A stretch of DNA of 64,000 nucleotides from Ga0077536 sp043744805 (GCA_043744805.1 JAYTTZ010000113.1:11077-75076), one strand, 5' to 3'. Counted from the first letter of the stretch, positions 1-9,617 are shown. Numbers and translations: made by a program. The notes: a model not told the origin generated them from the letters alone.

Positions 1-112
1 GGATAAAATGAAAAGGGCTCAATGGGATGCACCGAGAGGTTACCAGTGAGCCTTAGAAAATCAAACAGCGACGGGGACCCTGTGGGACTTGAGTCGAATC
101 GACACCGGGCAC

Positions 113-128
113 CACCTTTCATAAGGTG
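113..128. other. Small hairpin in the leader of the first gene
   Basis: A perfect 6-bp inverted repeat (CACCTT, loop TCAT, AAGGTG) lies about 27 bases before the start of the SLC13 gene. The preceding bases 1-112 hold no recognisable gene or RNA. The hairpin is not followed by a T run on either strand, so it is not an obvious terminator. Its role is unknown, and it could be part of an RNA leader or of a feature cut by the window edge. Confidence 0.3.
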
Positions 129-154
129 CAGGACAGACCAACAGGGCGCCTCCC

Positions 155-1624
155 TTGAACGCAAATTCCAATACCCCAACCAGGCCTGACCGGTTCTTCC
201 GGCATCTCGGTTTGTGGTCAGGCCCCGTGCTGGGCTTGCTTGCCTTCTGCCTGACGCCCGATCAGATGACCGACGCAGCCGGCATGCACCATCTCCTTGG
301 CTTCGCGGCGCACGCCGTGGTGGGCGTGGGCACCTGGATGGCCGCGTGGTGGCTGTGCGAGGCCGTACCTTTGCCGGTCACCTCGCTCCTGCCGCTGGGA
401 CTTTTCCCGCTGCTGGGGGTGACGGATTTCCCCGGCGCTGCCGCACCGTACGCCGATCCGCTGATCTTCCTGTTCCTGGGCGGCTTCATGCTGTCGATTG
501 CCATCGAAAAGTGGCAGTTGCACGCCGTGTTCGCCACCCGCCTGTTAGGGCTCGTGGGGAAATCGCCGGCCCACCTCGTGGCGGCAGTGATGGGCATCAC
601 CGGGTTCATCAGCCTGTGGCTGTCGAACACCGCGACCGCAGTGCTGATGCTTCCCGTGGCGCTGAGCCTGGCAGCCGGCGCGCCACCCGCCGTGCGCAAA
701 TGCCTGCTGCTCGGCGTGGCCTACGGCGCCACGATTGGCGGCATGGGCACCCTGATCGGCACGCCGCCCAATCTGTTCGTCGCCTCGTTCCTGGCCAAGC
801 ACCACCACGTGGACGTGAGTTTCAGCACCTGGGCCATGCTGGGCCTCCCGATGGTGGGCGTGATGTTGCCGTTCACCTGGCTGCTGCTGACTCGGTGGTG
901 CTTTCCCCTCGGGTCGGCGCCTGCCCTGGTGCCGAGCTTTGAACCTCACGCCGTGGTGCTGGGCCCGGCGGCGCGGCGGGTGCTGGGGGTGTTCGCGCTG
1001 GCGGCGAGCGCCTGGATCCTGCGGGCTTGGCTGGTAGAACTCGACCTGCTCGGCTTCAAACCCCTGGCGGGCCTGACGGATCCGGGCATTGCCATGCTGG
1101 CGGCGCTGAGCCTATTCCTGCTGCCGGCCGGCGACTCCGAGCGGAATGCGCTACTGGCCTGGCAAGACACCGTGCGGGTGCCCTGGGGCACCCTGCTGCT
1201 GTTCGGCGGAGGACTGAGCCTGGCCGGCGCCATCACGGCCAGCGGCGTTGACCGTGCCCTGGGCGTGGCGATTGCCGGTGGACCTCCGATGCCGACCTGG
1301 CTGGTGCTCGCGCTGATTGCGGCTACCGTGGTGTTCATTTCCGAGGTCGCCAGTAACATCGCCACCGCCGCAGCCATGGCGCCGCTGCTCGCGGCGGCCG
1401 CGCCTGCCCTGGGGATCAGCCCGACGGTTGCCGTGGTCGTCACGGGCCTCGCCGCAAGTTCCGCCTACATGATGCCGGTGGGGACTGCCCCCAATGCGCT
1501 CGTCTATGGCACCGGGGCAGTCAGTGCCAGTGAGATGGCGCGCGCCGGCCTGGTGCTCAACCTGGTGTCGATCGTGCTCATCACCCTGAACGGACTGTGG
1601 CTGGTGCCGCGGGTATTGCCGTGA
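155..1624 (+). CDS. SLC13/DASS-family sodium:anion (dicarboxylate) symporter
   Basis: A 489-residue inner-membrane protein with about a dozen hydrophobic segments. Two SNT-type motifs (SNTATAVLMLP around residue 150 and SNIATAAAMAP around residue 405), each near a GxxTPPN-like or PVGTAPN loop, are the substrate and sodium signatures of the divalent anion:sodium symporter family. The family imports di- and tricarboxylates, sulfate or phosphate; the substrate here cannot be assigned. The reading frame starts with TTG, with only a weak purine-rich sequence upstream, so the start is tentative. The stop overlaps the GTG of hrpA by four bases (GTGA), suggesting translational coupling. Confidence 0.88.
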   Translation: MNANSNTPTRPDRFFRHLGLWSGPVLGLLAFCLTPDQMTDAAGMHHLLGFAAHAVVGVGTWMAAWWLCEAVPLPVTSLLPLGLFPLLGVTDFPGAAAPYADPLIFLFLGGFMLSIAIEKWQLHAVFATRLLGLVGKSPAHLVAAVMGITGFISLWLSNTATAVLMLPVALSLAAGAPPAVRKCLLLGVAYGATIGGMGTLIGTPPNLFVASFLAKHHHVDVSFSTWAMLGLPMVGVMLPFTWLLLTRWCFPLGSAPALVPSFEPHAVVLGPAARRVLGVFALAASAWILRAWLVELDLLGFKPLAGLTDPGIAMLAALSLFLLPAGDSERNALLAWQDTVRVPWGTLLLFGGGLSLAGAITASGVDRALGVAIAGGPPMPTWLVLALIAATVVFISEVASNIATAAAMAPLLAAAAPALGISPTVAVVVTGLAASSAYMMPVGTAPNALVYGTGAVSASEMARAGLVLNLVSIVLITLNGLWLVPRVLP

Positions 1625-4600
1625 AGGCGGAGCGGGCCAAGTCGCGGCGTCCGGGGGGGCACCCGCGCTGGGAGCAGGCGCTGGGTGCGGCGACCTGGTC
1701 CGATCGCACGCGTCTTCGGCGCCTGCTCGAACGCGCCGGAAAAGCCAGTGCAGACGGCAACGGGAGGCGCGAAGCCGCGCGTTGCCTGCGCGAATTCCGC
1801 CAGCGGCTCAGGATCTCGGCTGCGCTTGTCGCGCAGCGCGCTCGCTGGGTGCCTGACCTGGATTTACCGCCAGAACTGCCGCTCGCGGCGTGGCGCGATG
1901 CGCTGCTTTCGACCTTGGAGAGCCACCAGGTGACGATTGTTTGCGGGGCGACGGGCTCCGGAAAATCCACCCAGTTGCCCAAGCTTTGCATGGCGCTGGG
2001 ACGTGGGCTCAAGGGCCGGATTGGGCTGACCCAGCCGCGTCGCCTCGCCGCTCGTGCCATCGCCGGGCGGATTGCCAGCGAAACCGGTACCCCTGTCGGG
2101 CAGGGCGTTGGGTTCCAGACCCGCTTCGAGCAGTCGCTTGGTCCCGCGACCCGGGTCAAGGTGATGACCGACGGCATCCTGCTCCAGGAAATCCACCACG
2201 ATCGCCATCTGCTGGCCTACGACACGCTCATCATCGACGAAGTCCACGAACGCTCCGTCAACGTGGACCTGCTCCTGGGCTATCTCCGCAACCTGCTCTC
2301 GCGTCGACCCGAGCTCAAGCTGGTGCTGACCTCCGCCACCATCGAGGCAGAACGCTTCCAGGCGTTTTTCCCGGGGTCTGGCCTGCTGGAAGTGCCGGGT
2401 CGCCACCACGCGATCGAGCTGCGCTACCGACCACCTGGGGAGGGTGAGGAGGGAGACCTCAACCAGGCGCTGGTGCGGGCCATCGGTGAACTCGACGAGG
2501 ACGCGTGCGGCGACATCCTGGTGTTCCTGCCCGGCGAGCGGGAAATCATGGAAGCACGCGAGGTGCTGCGTGCGGCGCAATTGCCCGGCACCGAAGTCCT
2601 GCCGCTCTATGCGCGCCTCAGTCCAGCCGAGCAGCAGAAGATTTTTGCCCCGCATCGACAGCGCCACATCGTACTGGCCACCAACGTCGCGGAAACCTCG
2701 CTCACGGTGCCCGGTGTGCGGCATGTGATCGATAGCGGACTGGTCCGGATCTCCAGCTACAGCCCGCGCAGCAAGCTTCAACGGTTGCCCATCGTGCCCA
2801 ATTCGCAGGCCAGCGCCGACCAGCGCAAGGGGCGTTGCGGACGCGAACGCGCCGGCATTTGCGTGCGGCTCTACAGCGAGGAGGATTTCGTTGCGCGCCC
2901 AGCGCACACCGAGCCCGAACTCCAGCGCTCCAACCTGGCCGGGGTCATCCTCCGCCTGGGCGATTTGGCCCTGCCGGCGCTGGACCAGTTCCCGCTCCTC
3001 GACCCGCCGCATCCGCGTGCGATCAACGACGGTTACACCCTGCTGCGGGAACTGGGTGCACTGGACGAGCACCTGCGGATTACGACGCTGGGTCGGCAGC
3101 TTTCGCGCCTGCCGCTGGATCCCCGGCTTGCGCGCATCGTGCTGGCGGCGGGCGCAACGGACTGCCTGCGGGAAGCGCTCGTGATAACGGCGGGCTTGAG
3201 CGCGGGCGATATCCGCGAATGGCCGCGCGAGGGGCGGGCAGAGGCCGCCGCGGCCCACGCGGCCAGCGCTGATCGCAAATCGGAATTCCGCTGGCTGCTG
3301 ACCACCTGGGACGCGCTGGCGGTGGGCTTTGCCGACCGTTCCCGGCGGCAACAGGCCAGTTTCTGCCGCGAGCGCTTCTGGTCGTGGCGGCGGGCGCGCG
3401 AGTGGCAGTCGATCCACGCCCAACTGAAAGAGGCTGCGCTGAAACTCGGCCTTGGACCCAACACCGGGCCCGCCGAATATCGCACGGTGCATGAAGCGCT
3501 ACTGGCAGGCTTCGCGATGAGGATTGGCCGCCGCGAGGAGGCCCGGCGATTCCTCGGCTGCCGCAACCTGCGGTTTCGCCTGCATCCCGCCTGCTCGCTG
3601 CGGGAACAGCCACCGCGCTGGGTGGTGGCCGCCGAGATCACTGAGACCACTGCCGCCTATGCCCGGTTTGCCGCAGCCATCGAGCCCGCCTGGGTGGTCA
3701 GCGCGGTCCCGGCGCTCATCAGACGAAAGCATTCGGCACCCCGCTACGACCCGGAGCGTGGCCGAGTACTGGTGCGCGAGGAGCAATCCTTGCAAGGCCT
3801 CGTGCTGGCCGCCGACGTGCTGGTGGACTACGCGACGATCGACGCTGGCGAGGCCCGGAACGTGTTCATCCGCGAGGCGCTGGTCGATGCCCTCCTGGGG
3901 GCGATGCCTGATTTTCTGACCCACAACCTGCGCCTGCTGGACGAGGTTGCAGGCTGGGAGGCGCGCACCCGGCGCATGGATCTGCGCGCGGACGCAACCG
4001 GGTTGGGTCGGTTCTACCAGCGGCAGTTGCCGCCGCACGTCAATTCGCGGCGCGCCCTGTTGCGCTGGCTGGAAGGCGACCGCAAGCGTTCGCGCCAGCT
4101 TGAAATGGGCTGGGAAGATGCCACGCGCGACCAGCTTGGCCCACTTGAAAAACACCTGTTCCCCACCGTACTGGAACTCGACGGCCGTGCCCTGCCGTTG
4201 GAGTACGCCTTCGCGCCGGGCGCGGATGAAGATGGCGTAACGGTGACGATCCCGCTCGCGGCCCTGCCCGGCATGGCGCCGGTTGATTTCGAGCGACTGG
4301 TCCCGGGGCTGTTGCGGGACAAGGTCCTTGCCCTGATGAAGGCCCTGCCGAAAGCACACCGGCGGCTGGTGTCGCCGATGAATGAATTCGCCACGGCCGT
4401 CACCTCGGCGCTTGAAACCGAAAGTGGTCCGCTTGCCGCAGCGCTTGGCAGCGTGGTCCAGCGCATGACTGGAGCGCAGATCCCGGCTGCGGACTGGCGG
4501 CTTGCCGAGTTGCCGACGCACCTGCACATGCGGTTCATGCTGGTGGACGCGCAGGGCGTCAGGCTGGCGATGGGGCGCGATTTAGCGGCACTCCAGCACG

Positions 4601-5505
4601 AGCACTCGGCCGCCATGGCCTTGGCCTTCCGGAATGCGCGCTGGGCCCTCGCGGGCCGGAGCAAGGGAGGCTGGTGCTTTGGCGAACTGCCGGAACGCAC
4701 GCTCACGCGCACCGATGGTGTCCCGCTGGAAGGTTTCCCGGCACTGCTGGCGCAAGCCCAGGGGGTCTCGGTCGTCGTCCTGCCTACGCTGGAGGAGGCA
4801 CAGCAAACGCATCGACAGGGGGTGGCCAGGTTGCTGCTGCTTACCGCGACCAGCGAGTCCAGGGCGCTGCGGCGGGAACTCGGTGCGCAGACACGGATGG
4901 CGCTTGCAGCGCCCTTGTTCGGTTGGCGTGATCCCGTGGCGGACTGGCTCATTGAAACCGGATTTGTCGAACTTGCCGAGGCCAGTGCAAGCCGGTTGCC
5001 GCGCAGCGACGAGGACTTCAAACACCTGCTTGCCTCCACGCGGGGCCCGGTGACTTCGCGGGTGCGCGCGCTGTGTGGCGAGTTCGTCGAGTTATTCGGA
5101 CGTGGCGCCGCGTTGGCGGCGAAGTTGGACGACGCGAGTGAGCGGCTACCGGTCCCTGCCCGATGGGATCTGCGTGCGCAACTCGATGAACTCCTCGGTC
5201 CGCAGGGCCTTGCCGTGACCGGCGGCGACCTCCGTCGGCACTGTCTGCGTTATCTTCGTGCGATGGAAATCCGCCTTGAGCGCCTCCAGCGCGAACCTGC
5301 CAAGGACGCGCGCAAGTTCGAGCAAATCCAGGCGGTGCTCGAAGGCTTCACGGCGCCTTCGCCGGCGGCGTCGGCCGTGCTGGAACGCTATCGTTACCTC
5401 CAGCAGGAACTTCGCGTTGCCACGTTTGCGCCGGAATTACGGACTGCAGAGCCTGTGTCCGTGGGCCGGGTCGAGCAGTTCCTCCGCGCTGCGAGGAGCA
5501 CCTGA
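1621..5505 (+). CDS. hrpA: ATP-dependent DEAH-box RNA helicase HrpA
   Basis: About 1294 residues, close to the roughly 1300 of E. coli HrpA. Walker A GATGSGKST lies near residue 110, the DEVHERS box near 205, then the SAT motif and the helicase C-terminal motif QRKGRCGRERAG. The helicase-associated and OB-like regions follow, with a long C-terminal DUF3418 region (from about residue 700) typical of HrpA. HrpA acts on mRNA and rescues stalled or collided ribosomes. I prefer the GTG at 1621, which overlaps the upstream stop as GTGA, over an in-frame GTG at 1597 inside the transporter gene. The next gene starts two bases after the stop. Confidence 0.95.
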   Translation: MKAERAKSRRPGGHPRWEQALGAATWSDRTRLRRLLERAGKASADGNGRREAARCLREFRQRLRISAALVAQRARWVPDLDLPPELPLAAWRDALLSTLESHQVTIVCGATGSGKSTQLPKLCMALGRGLKGRIGLTQPRRLAARAIAGRIASETGTPVGQGVGFQTRFEQSLGPATRVKVMTDGILLQEIHHDRHLLAYDTLIIDEVHERSVNVDLLLGYLRNLLSRRPELKLVLTSATIEAERFQAFFPGSGLLEVPGRHHAIELRYRPPGEGEEGDLNQALVRAIGELDEDACGDILVFLPGEREIMEAREVLRAAQLPGTEVLPLYARLSPAEQQKIFAPHRQRHIVLATNVAETSLTVPGVRHVIDSGLVRISSYSPRSKLQRLPIVPNSQASADQRKGRCGRERAGICVRLYSEEDFVARPAHTEPELQRSNLAGVILRLGDLALPALDQFPLLDPPHPRAINDGYTLLRELGALDEHLRITTLGRQLSRLPLDPRLARIVLAAGATDCLREALVITAGLSAGDIREWPREGRAEAAAAHAASADRKSEFRWLLTTWDALAVGFADRSRRQQASFCRERFWSWRRAREWQSIHAQLKEAALKLGLGPNTGPAEYRTVHEALLAGFAMRIGRREEARRFLGCRNLRFRLHPACSLREQPPRWVVAAEITETTAAYARFAAAIEPAWVVSAVPALIRRKHSAPRYDPERGRVLVREEQSLQGLVLAADVLVDYATIDAGEARNVFIREALVDALLGAMPDFLTHNLRLLDEVAGWEARTRRMDLRADATGLGRFYQRQLPPHVNSRRALLRWLEGDRKRSRQLEMGWEDATRDQLGPLEKHLFPTVLELDGRALPLEYAFAPGADEDGVTVTIPLAALPGMAPVDFERLVPGLLRDKVLALMKALPKAHRRLVSPMNEFATAVTSALETESGPLAAALGSVVQRMTGAQIPAADWRLAELPTHLHMRFMLVDAQGVRLAMGRDLAALQHEHSAAMALAFRNARWALAGRSKGGWCFGELPERTLTRTDGVPLEGFPALLAQAQGVSVVVLPTLEEAQQTHRQGVARLLLLTATSESRALRRELGAQTRMALAAPLFGWRDPVADWLIETGFVELAEASASRLPRSDEDFKHLLASTRGPVTSRVRALCGEFVELFGRGAALAAKLDDASERLPVPARWDLRAQLDELLGPQGLAVTGGDLRRHCLRYLRAMEIRLERLQREPAKDARKFEQIQAVLEGFTAPSPAASAVLERYRYLQQELRVATFAPELRTAEPVSVGRVEQFLRAARST

Positions 5506-5506
5506 G

Positions 5507-6673
5507 ATGCCGCATTCGGAAGTGATCTTCGCCCTGTTCGTGGTGTTCACGGGAGCGGCGCTGTTTGCTACGGCCGCGCTGTTCGCGCGACAGGCAATGA
5601 TCGTCGCCTACATTGCAGTGGGCGCACTGTGCGGGCCGGGCATGTTCGGGCTGGTGAAGGATGCCGGATGGCTCAGCGACATTTCCGAGGTGGGCATCAT
5701 GTTCCTGCTCTACCTGCTGGGCATGAACATGGTCCCGCGGCAGTTGCTGGCGATGCTGAAGGAGGCGCTGGTGGTGACGCTCGGCAGTGCCCTGGTGCTG
5801 TGCTCGCTGGGCGGCGCGTTGGCCTGGACACTGGGCTTCACGCCGGCCGAATGCGCCGTGATCGGCGCGGCGACGATGTTCTCCAGCACCATCATCGGTC
5901 TCAAGTTGCTGCCTACCACCACCTTGCACCACCAGCGTATGGGACAGGTGATGATCAGCATCCTGCTCCTGCAGGACCTGCTGGCCATCGTCGTGTTGCT
6001 GGTGCTGCAGGCGGCTGCGGCCGAGAGTTCCGCGTGGGGCGCGTTGCGGCAGGCCCTGGGTTTCCCTTTGCTGGTGCTCATTGCCTGGGCACTGGAACGT
6101 TGGGTCATCGAGCCTTTGCTTACCCGCTTTGATCAAATCCACGAATACATGTTCCTGCTGGTCATCGCCTGGTGTCTGGCGATGGCGGAACTGGCAAAGA
6201 CGCTCGGACTTTCCCATGAGATTGGTGCGTTCATCGCCGGAGTTTCCTTGGCATCCTGTCCTGCGGCGCTCTATCTCGCCGACGCCTTGCGGCCCTTGCG
6301 CGATTTTTTCCTCATCCTGTTCTTCTTTGCCCTGGGCGCGCGCATCGATCCGGTGCAGTTGCAACCGGCGCTGCTGGCTTCCTGCCTGCTTGCAGCGTTG
6401 ATGCTATGCGCCAAGCCCCTGTGCTTCCGCTGGCTGCTGGTGCGGGAAGGGGAAAGCCCCGATTTCGCGCTGCAGTGTGGCGTGCGGCTGGGGCAAATCA
6501 GTGAGTTCAGCCTGCTGATTGCCGTAGCGGCTCTGGGCTACGGCGCCATCAGCGAACGGGCGTCCCTGGTGATTCAGTTCGCCGCGGTCGTGAGTTTCAT
6601 CGTGTCGAGCTACACGATAGTCCTGCACTATCCGACGCCGATTGCGGTGCGCGACAACCTGCGCAGCGACTAG
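5507..6673 (+). CDS. CPA2-family cation:proton antiporter (Kef-type membrane domain only)
   Basis: A 388-residue hydrophobic protein with the sodium/hydrogen exchanger fold of the CPA2 family. Motifs seen include GxxCGPG in TM2, the LLLQDLLAIV helix, and the HEIGAFIAGVSLA helix. The cytoplasmic TrkA-N (RCK) nucleotide-binding domain of KefB/KefC is absent, so it should not show glutathione gating and is shorter than the 600-residue Kef proteins. Likely role: potassium or sodium efflux coupled to proton uptake. The ATG follows the hrpA stop by one base, so the two may be co-transcribed. Confidence 0.85.
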   Translation: MPHSEVIFALFVVFTGAALFATAALFARQAMIVAYIAVGALCGPGMFGLVKDAGWLSDISEVGIMFLLYLLGMNMVPRQLLAMLKEALVVTLGSALVLCSLGGALAWTLGFTPAECAVIGAATMFSSTIIGLKLLPTTTLHHQRMGQVMISILLLQDLLAIVVLLVLQAAAAESSAWGALRQALGFPLLVLIAWALERWVIEPLLTRFDQIHEYMFLLVIAWCLAMAELAKTLGLSHEIGAFIAGVSLASCPAALYLADALRPLRDFFLILFFFALGARIDPVQLQPALLASCLLAALMLCAKPLCFRWLLVREGESPDFALQCGVRLGQISEFSLLIAVAALGYGAISERASLVIQFAAVVSFIVSSYTIVLHYPTPIAVRDNLRSD

Positions 6674-6727
6674 CGAGCCTCCGGGGCTTCGGAAGCCCGT
6701 GGTGATGCAGGAGCTGCGCGATGGCGC

Positions 6728-7114
6728 CTACTCCCAGTTGTCGCGCTTGAAGGCTTCGCGATCGCGGCGGTCCTTCTTGCTCAACTTGCCGAAACGAGGA
6801 TCCTCGCGAACAACGCTGAGCCGCAGTTTCTCGGCCAGTTCCTGCCGGGCTGCCAGGCTTGCCGGCGCCTCGAGGTACAGCGTGGCCGCCACGCTGGCGC
6901 TCACCCTTTGCTTGGCAATCCCGGTCACGCGCAGATCCACCACGTAGGGGGGTTGTTTCAGCTTGATCTGATCCCCGGGTTTGACGCTGCGCGAGGGCTT
7001 CGCTTCCACCCCGTTCACGTCCACCCGTCCTGCCTTGATGGCATCAACTGCCAGCCCGCGGGTCTTCAGGAGCCGCACGCACCAAAGCCACTTGTCGAGT
7101 CGTTGTTCATCCAT
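6728..7114 (-). CDS. hslR: Heat-shock protein 15 homologue, S4-domain ribosome-recycling factor
   Basis: 128 residues. The N-terminal S4 RNA-binding domain carries the family signature RLDKWLWCVRLLKTR and GRVDVNG, and the C-terminus is lysine/arginine-rich (KKDRRDREAFKRDN). Hsp15 binds 50S subunits carrying stranded nascent chain-tRNA and frees them for recycling. Length matches E. coli HslR (133). The gene converges on the Kef-type antiporter and is divergent from moaB. Confidence 0.92.
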   Translation of the reverse strand: MDEQRLDKWLWCVRLLKTRGLAVDAIKAGRVDVNGVEAKPSRSVKPGDQIKLKQPPYVVDLRVTGIAKQRVSASVAATLYLEAPASLAARQELAEKLRLSVVREDPRFGKLSKKDRRDREAFKRDNWE

Positions 7115-7181
7115 GGAAGCAAGTCATACACTGCCGGCGGGATGCCGGCAACGGCAAGGCGATTTCCTCCTGGAGTGCACG

Positions 7182-7703
7182 ATGTCCACCGAAAAGACCT
7201 TCATTCCGCTCCGCATTTCGGTGCTGACCACCTCTGACAGCCGCACCGAAAATAACGACACTTCGGGCAAGGTGCTGGTCCAGCGCCTGCTCGACGCGGG
7301 CCACGAACTGCACGAGAAACGCATCGTGCCGGACGACATCTATCGCATCCGCGAAGTCCTTTCGCGCTGGATTGCCGAGCCCGCCTGCGCGGTCATCCTG
7401 ACCACGGGCGGCACCGGAGTGACGGGGCGCGATGGGACGCCGGAGGCCGCGCGCGTGCTGTTCGACAAGACCATCGATGGTTTTGGCGAAATGTTCCGGT
7501 TCCTTTCCTACGACCAGATCAAGACCTCCACACTACAGTCGCGTGCGCTTGCCGGCGTTGCCAACGGGACGTACGTCTTCTGCATGCCGGGATCACCCGG
7601 GGCTTGCGCGACCGGATGGGACGAACTCATCTCAGCCCAACTCGATCACCGCACGCGGCCCTGCAACCTCGTGGAATTGATGTCCCGGTTGATGGAGCGT
7701 TGA
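7182..7703 (+). CDS. moaB: Molybdenum cofactor biosynthesis protein MoaB
   Basis: 173 residues of the MoaB/Mog molybdopterin adenylyltransferase fold. It contains the TTGGTGVTGRDGTPEA motif and the GSPGACATGWDEL stretch near the C-terminus. MoaB-type proteins adenylate or bind molybdopterin before metal insertion, for Mo or W enzymes. The window encodes one such enzyme, the tungsten-type aldehyde oxidoreductase at 32.8 kb. The ATG at 7182 is preceded by TGGAG; the frame stays open upstream but without family similarity. Confidence 0.93.
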   Translation: MSTEKTFIPLRISVLTTSDSRTENNDTSGKVLVQRLLDAGHELHEKRIVPDDIYRIREVLSRWIAEPACAVILTTGGTGVTGRDGTPEAARVLFDKTIDGFGEMFRFLSYDQIKTSTLQSRALAGVANGTYVFCMPGSPGACATGWDELISAQLDHRTRPCNLVELMSRLMER

Positions 7704-7751
7704 CGGTCCGCGTTAGGCAGGGTTCAGGTCAGGCAGCCTATACTGCTGCAC

Positions 7752-8144
7752 ATGCATAAATTGCTTACCGTCCTCGGCAGCCTGGGCTGCATGGTTGCGG
7801 TCATTGCGGGTGCCGTGGGAGCACACGCCTTGCACCTCGAACCAGGCTCGGCCCGCGCCCACAGCTATGACACCGCGGTCATCTACCTGCTGGTGCATGG
7901 TGCGATGGTGACTTTGGGAGGCGGCCTGCCTGCGGCGTTTAATTCGCGGGTCTGGGAAACTTCCCGCGCGCTCATGGTCTTGGGAATGCTGCTCTTCAGC
8001 GGAGGCATCCTGGTGTCAACGGGGCTCGAACTGGCGAAGTCGCTGCCCGTTGTCCCCGCAGGGGGCCTGTCACTGATTGCCGGCTGGTTGCTGGCTACGG
8101 TGGCGGTATGCCGTTGGTCGAATAACTCAGGGGACAGGATTTAA
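7752..8144 (+). CDS. DUF423 (YgdD-like) small inner-membrane protein
   Basis: 130 residues with four predicted membrane helices. The N-terminal GSLGCMVAVIAGAVGAHAL and the TAVIYLLVHGAM segment are typical of DUF423 proteins, whose molecular function is not established. The TAA stop is directly followed by the ATG of the L,D-transpeptidase, so the two genes probably share a transcript. Confidence 0.85.
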   Translation: MHKLLTVLGSLGCMVAVIAGAVGAHALHLEPGSARAHSYDTAVIYLLVHGAMVTLGGGLPAAFNSRVWETSRALMVLGMLLFSGGILVSTGLELAKSLPVVPAGGLSLIAGWLLATVAVCRWSNNSGDRI

Positions 8145-9116
8145 ATGAGGCGGACCAGAGCTCTTGTGAGCGTTCTCGGCATGTGTATTGCGCTAGGCGC
8201 AAGCAATGGGGCGTGGGCGAGGAAATATCCGCTCAATGGCGAAGTCATCGGCGAACTCGGGCTGACCACGACGGTACGGACCGACACGATTGCCGACATC
8301 GCGCGCGCCTATAGCCAGGGTTACAACGAGATGCGGCTGGCCAATCCGGCCGTCGATCCCTGGTTGGCCGGGGACGACACCGAAGTGGTGATTCCTAGCC
8401 AATACGTGCTGCCGGATGCCCCGCGCGAAGGCGTCGTGATCAACATTCCCGAAATGCGCATGTACCACTACCTGCCTGCCGCCAAGGGCGCGCCTCGCGA
8501 GGTTGCGACCTATCCCATCAGTATTGGAAGGCAGGACTGGTCCTCGCCGCACGGCGTGACCAAGGTGATGAGCAAAGTGAAGGATCCGACCTGGACGCCA
8601 CCGGCTTCAATCCGCAAGGAGCATGCGGCGCAGGGCGACATCCTGCCGGCAGTGGTCCCGGCAGGACCCAAGAATCCCCTTGGCGCCTTCGCACTGCGCC
8701 TCGGGTTCACGGGATACCTCATCCACGGCACCGACAAGCCGTTCGGTATCGGGATGCGCGTAACGCATGGCTGCATGCGGATGTACCCCAACGACATCGA
8801 GACTGTCTTCAAGACGGTGCCGGTGGGCACCCTGGTGCGTCTGGTCAACGAGCCTTTCAAACTCGGTCTGCTCAACGATCGCCTGATGCTTGAAGTGCAC
8901 CCCGCACTTGAGGAAGACGCGCCCAAGATCATGGGGCAGCAGTTCAACCAGGTGGTTGGCCTACTGTTGCCCTATGCGGGTAAGTACGCATTGAACGTGA
9001 ACTGGACGGCACTTCGCGCTGCCGTTTACCAGCGGACGGGGGTTCCCGTCGAAGTAGGCAGAGTGGTGGCCGGAATGCCTGCCGGTTCGGCTACGGCAGT
9101 GTCGGTAAATCGTTAG
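8145..9116 (+). CDS. Periplasmic L,D-transpeptidase (YkuD/ErfK family)
   Basis: 323 residues. A signal peptide ends near ALGASNGAWA (about residue 27). A LysM-like N-terminal region (SQGYNEMRLANPAVDPWL) precedes the YkuD catalytic domain. The active-site block reads HGTDKPFGIGMRVTHGCMRM, with the His and Cys of the HXnSHGC-type site. The Ser usually found before HGC is Thr here, a tolerated variant. Such enzymes cross-link meso-diaminopimelate residues or attach Lpp to peptidoglycan. An Lpp-like lipoprotein gene lies just beyond, facing it, so Lpp anchoring is a reasonable guess. Confidence 0.92.
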   Translation: MRRTRALVSVLGMCIALGASNGAWARKYPLNGEVIGELGLTTTVRTDTIADIARAYSQGYNEMRLANPAVDPWLAGDDTEVVIPSQYVLPDAPREGVVINIPEMRMYHYLPAAKGAPREVATYPISIGRQDWSSPHGVTKVMSKVKDPTWTPPASIRKEHAAQGDILPAVVPAGPKNPLGAFALRLGFTGYLIHGTDKPFGIGMRVTHGCMRMYPNDIETVFKTVPVGTLVRLVNEPFKLGLLNDRLMLEVHPALEEDAPKIMGQQFNQVVGLLLPYAGKYALNVNWTALRAAVYQRTGVPVEVGRVVAGMPAGSATAVSVNR

Positions 9117-9174
9117 GCGGCCTTGCACAGAGCGGGGAACGCTTGGGAATTCTTAGCGAATGAGCAGGTCCCGG

Positions 9175-9204
9175 AAAAAAAGAACCCCGCACCAGGCGGG
9201 GTTC
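9175..9204 (-). terminator. Rho-independent terminator of the Lpp-like gene
   Basis: A perfect 9-bp stem, GAACCCCGC (9182-9190) and GCGGGGTTC (9196-9204), has a 5-base loop. On the minus strand it is followed by seven T residues (the A run at 9175-9181). It lies about 25 bases after the stop of the lipoprotein gene. Confidence 0.92.
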
Positions 9205-9227
9205 CTTCTGCTCTAGGGCTGATGTGC

Positions 9228-9524
9228 TTACTTGCGCATCGCCTTTTCGAACAGGCTGTCGAGGCGGGACTTGTTGTCGGTGCAGCAAGCCTGCGCAGCG
9301 TCAGCAGCGGCCTGGGCGGCAGTAGCGGCTTCAGAAGCCTTGGAGGCAACCTTCATCGCTTCAGCAGCCTGGGAAGAGGCAGCGGAAGCCTTGGAGGAGG
9401 CTTCGGAGGCCTTGGCGTCAACAGCGGCGAGCTGCTCCCTGGTCACGTTGGAGCAGCCGGCAACCAGACCCAGAACGCTGGCCATCACAGCGGCGCGAAC
9501 CGCGAAAGAAACGGATTTCTGCAT
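9228..9524 (-). CDS. Lpp/OprI-type alanine-zipper outer-membrane lipoprotein
   Basis: 98 residues. The signal peptide ends in the lipobox LVAGC, with the modified Cys at residue 24. A heptad, alanine- and serine-rich helix follows (about residues 30-78), able to form an alanine-zipper coiled coil. The tail DSLFEKAMRK ends in lysine, as Lpp does where it is joined to peptidoglycan. A CC pair precedes the tail. A strong AGGAG lies before the ATG, the upstream region is AT-rich and a terminator follows, so this is a single-gene, probably highly expressed unit. Confidence 0.88.
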   Translation of the reverse strand: MQKSVSFAVRAAVMASVLGLVAGCSNVTREQLAAVDAKASEASSKASAASSQAAEAMKVASKASEAATAAQAAADAAQACCTDNKSRLDSLFEKAMRK

Positions 9525-9617
9525 GAGTATTCTCCTATCTGCTTAAACGAACATTCCTAGTGAGGAATTTATCAAACTTAACAAGCAAATGATGACCGAA
9601 TTCAATGTGCAGTGCAA

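Noticed and set aside
1..112. Possible RNA gene end (tRNA T-arm-like GAGTCGAATCGAC and CACCA)
   Set aside because: No seven-base T loop with flanking five-bp stem and no acceptor partner is present; no tmRNA or RNase P core motif was found. The stretch is too short and cut by the window edge.
1864..3492. Long antisense frame (542 codons) inside hrpA
   Set aside because: A shadow of the real gene: GC-rich third positions keep the opposite frame open. It has no family similarity and no ribosome site. The same applies to the long antisense frames inside parE, parC, korA, the FAD subunit and selO.
6684..6698. GGGCTT-CGG-AAGCCC hairpin between the Kef-type gene and hslR
   Set aside because: Only six base pairs and no T run; it could be chance in GC-rich DNA, so I do not call a terminator.
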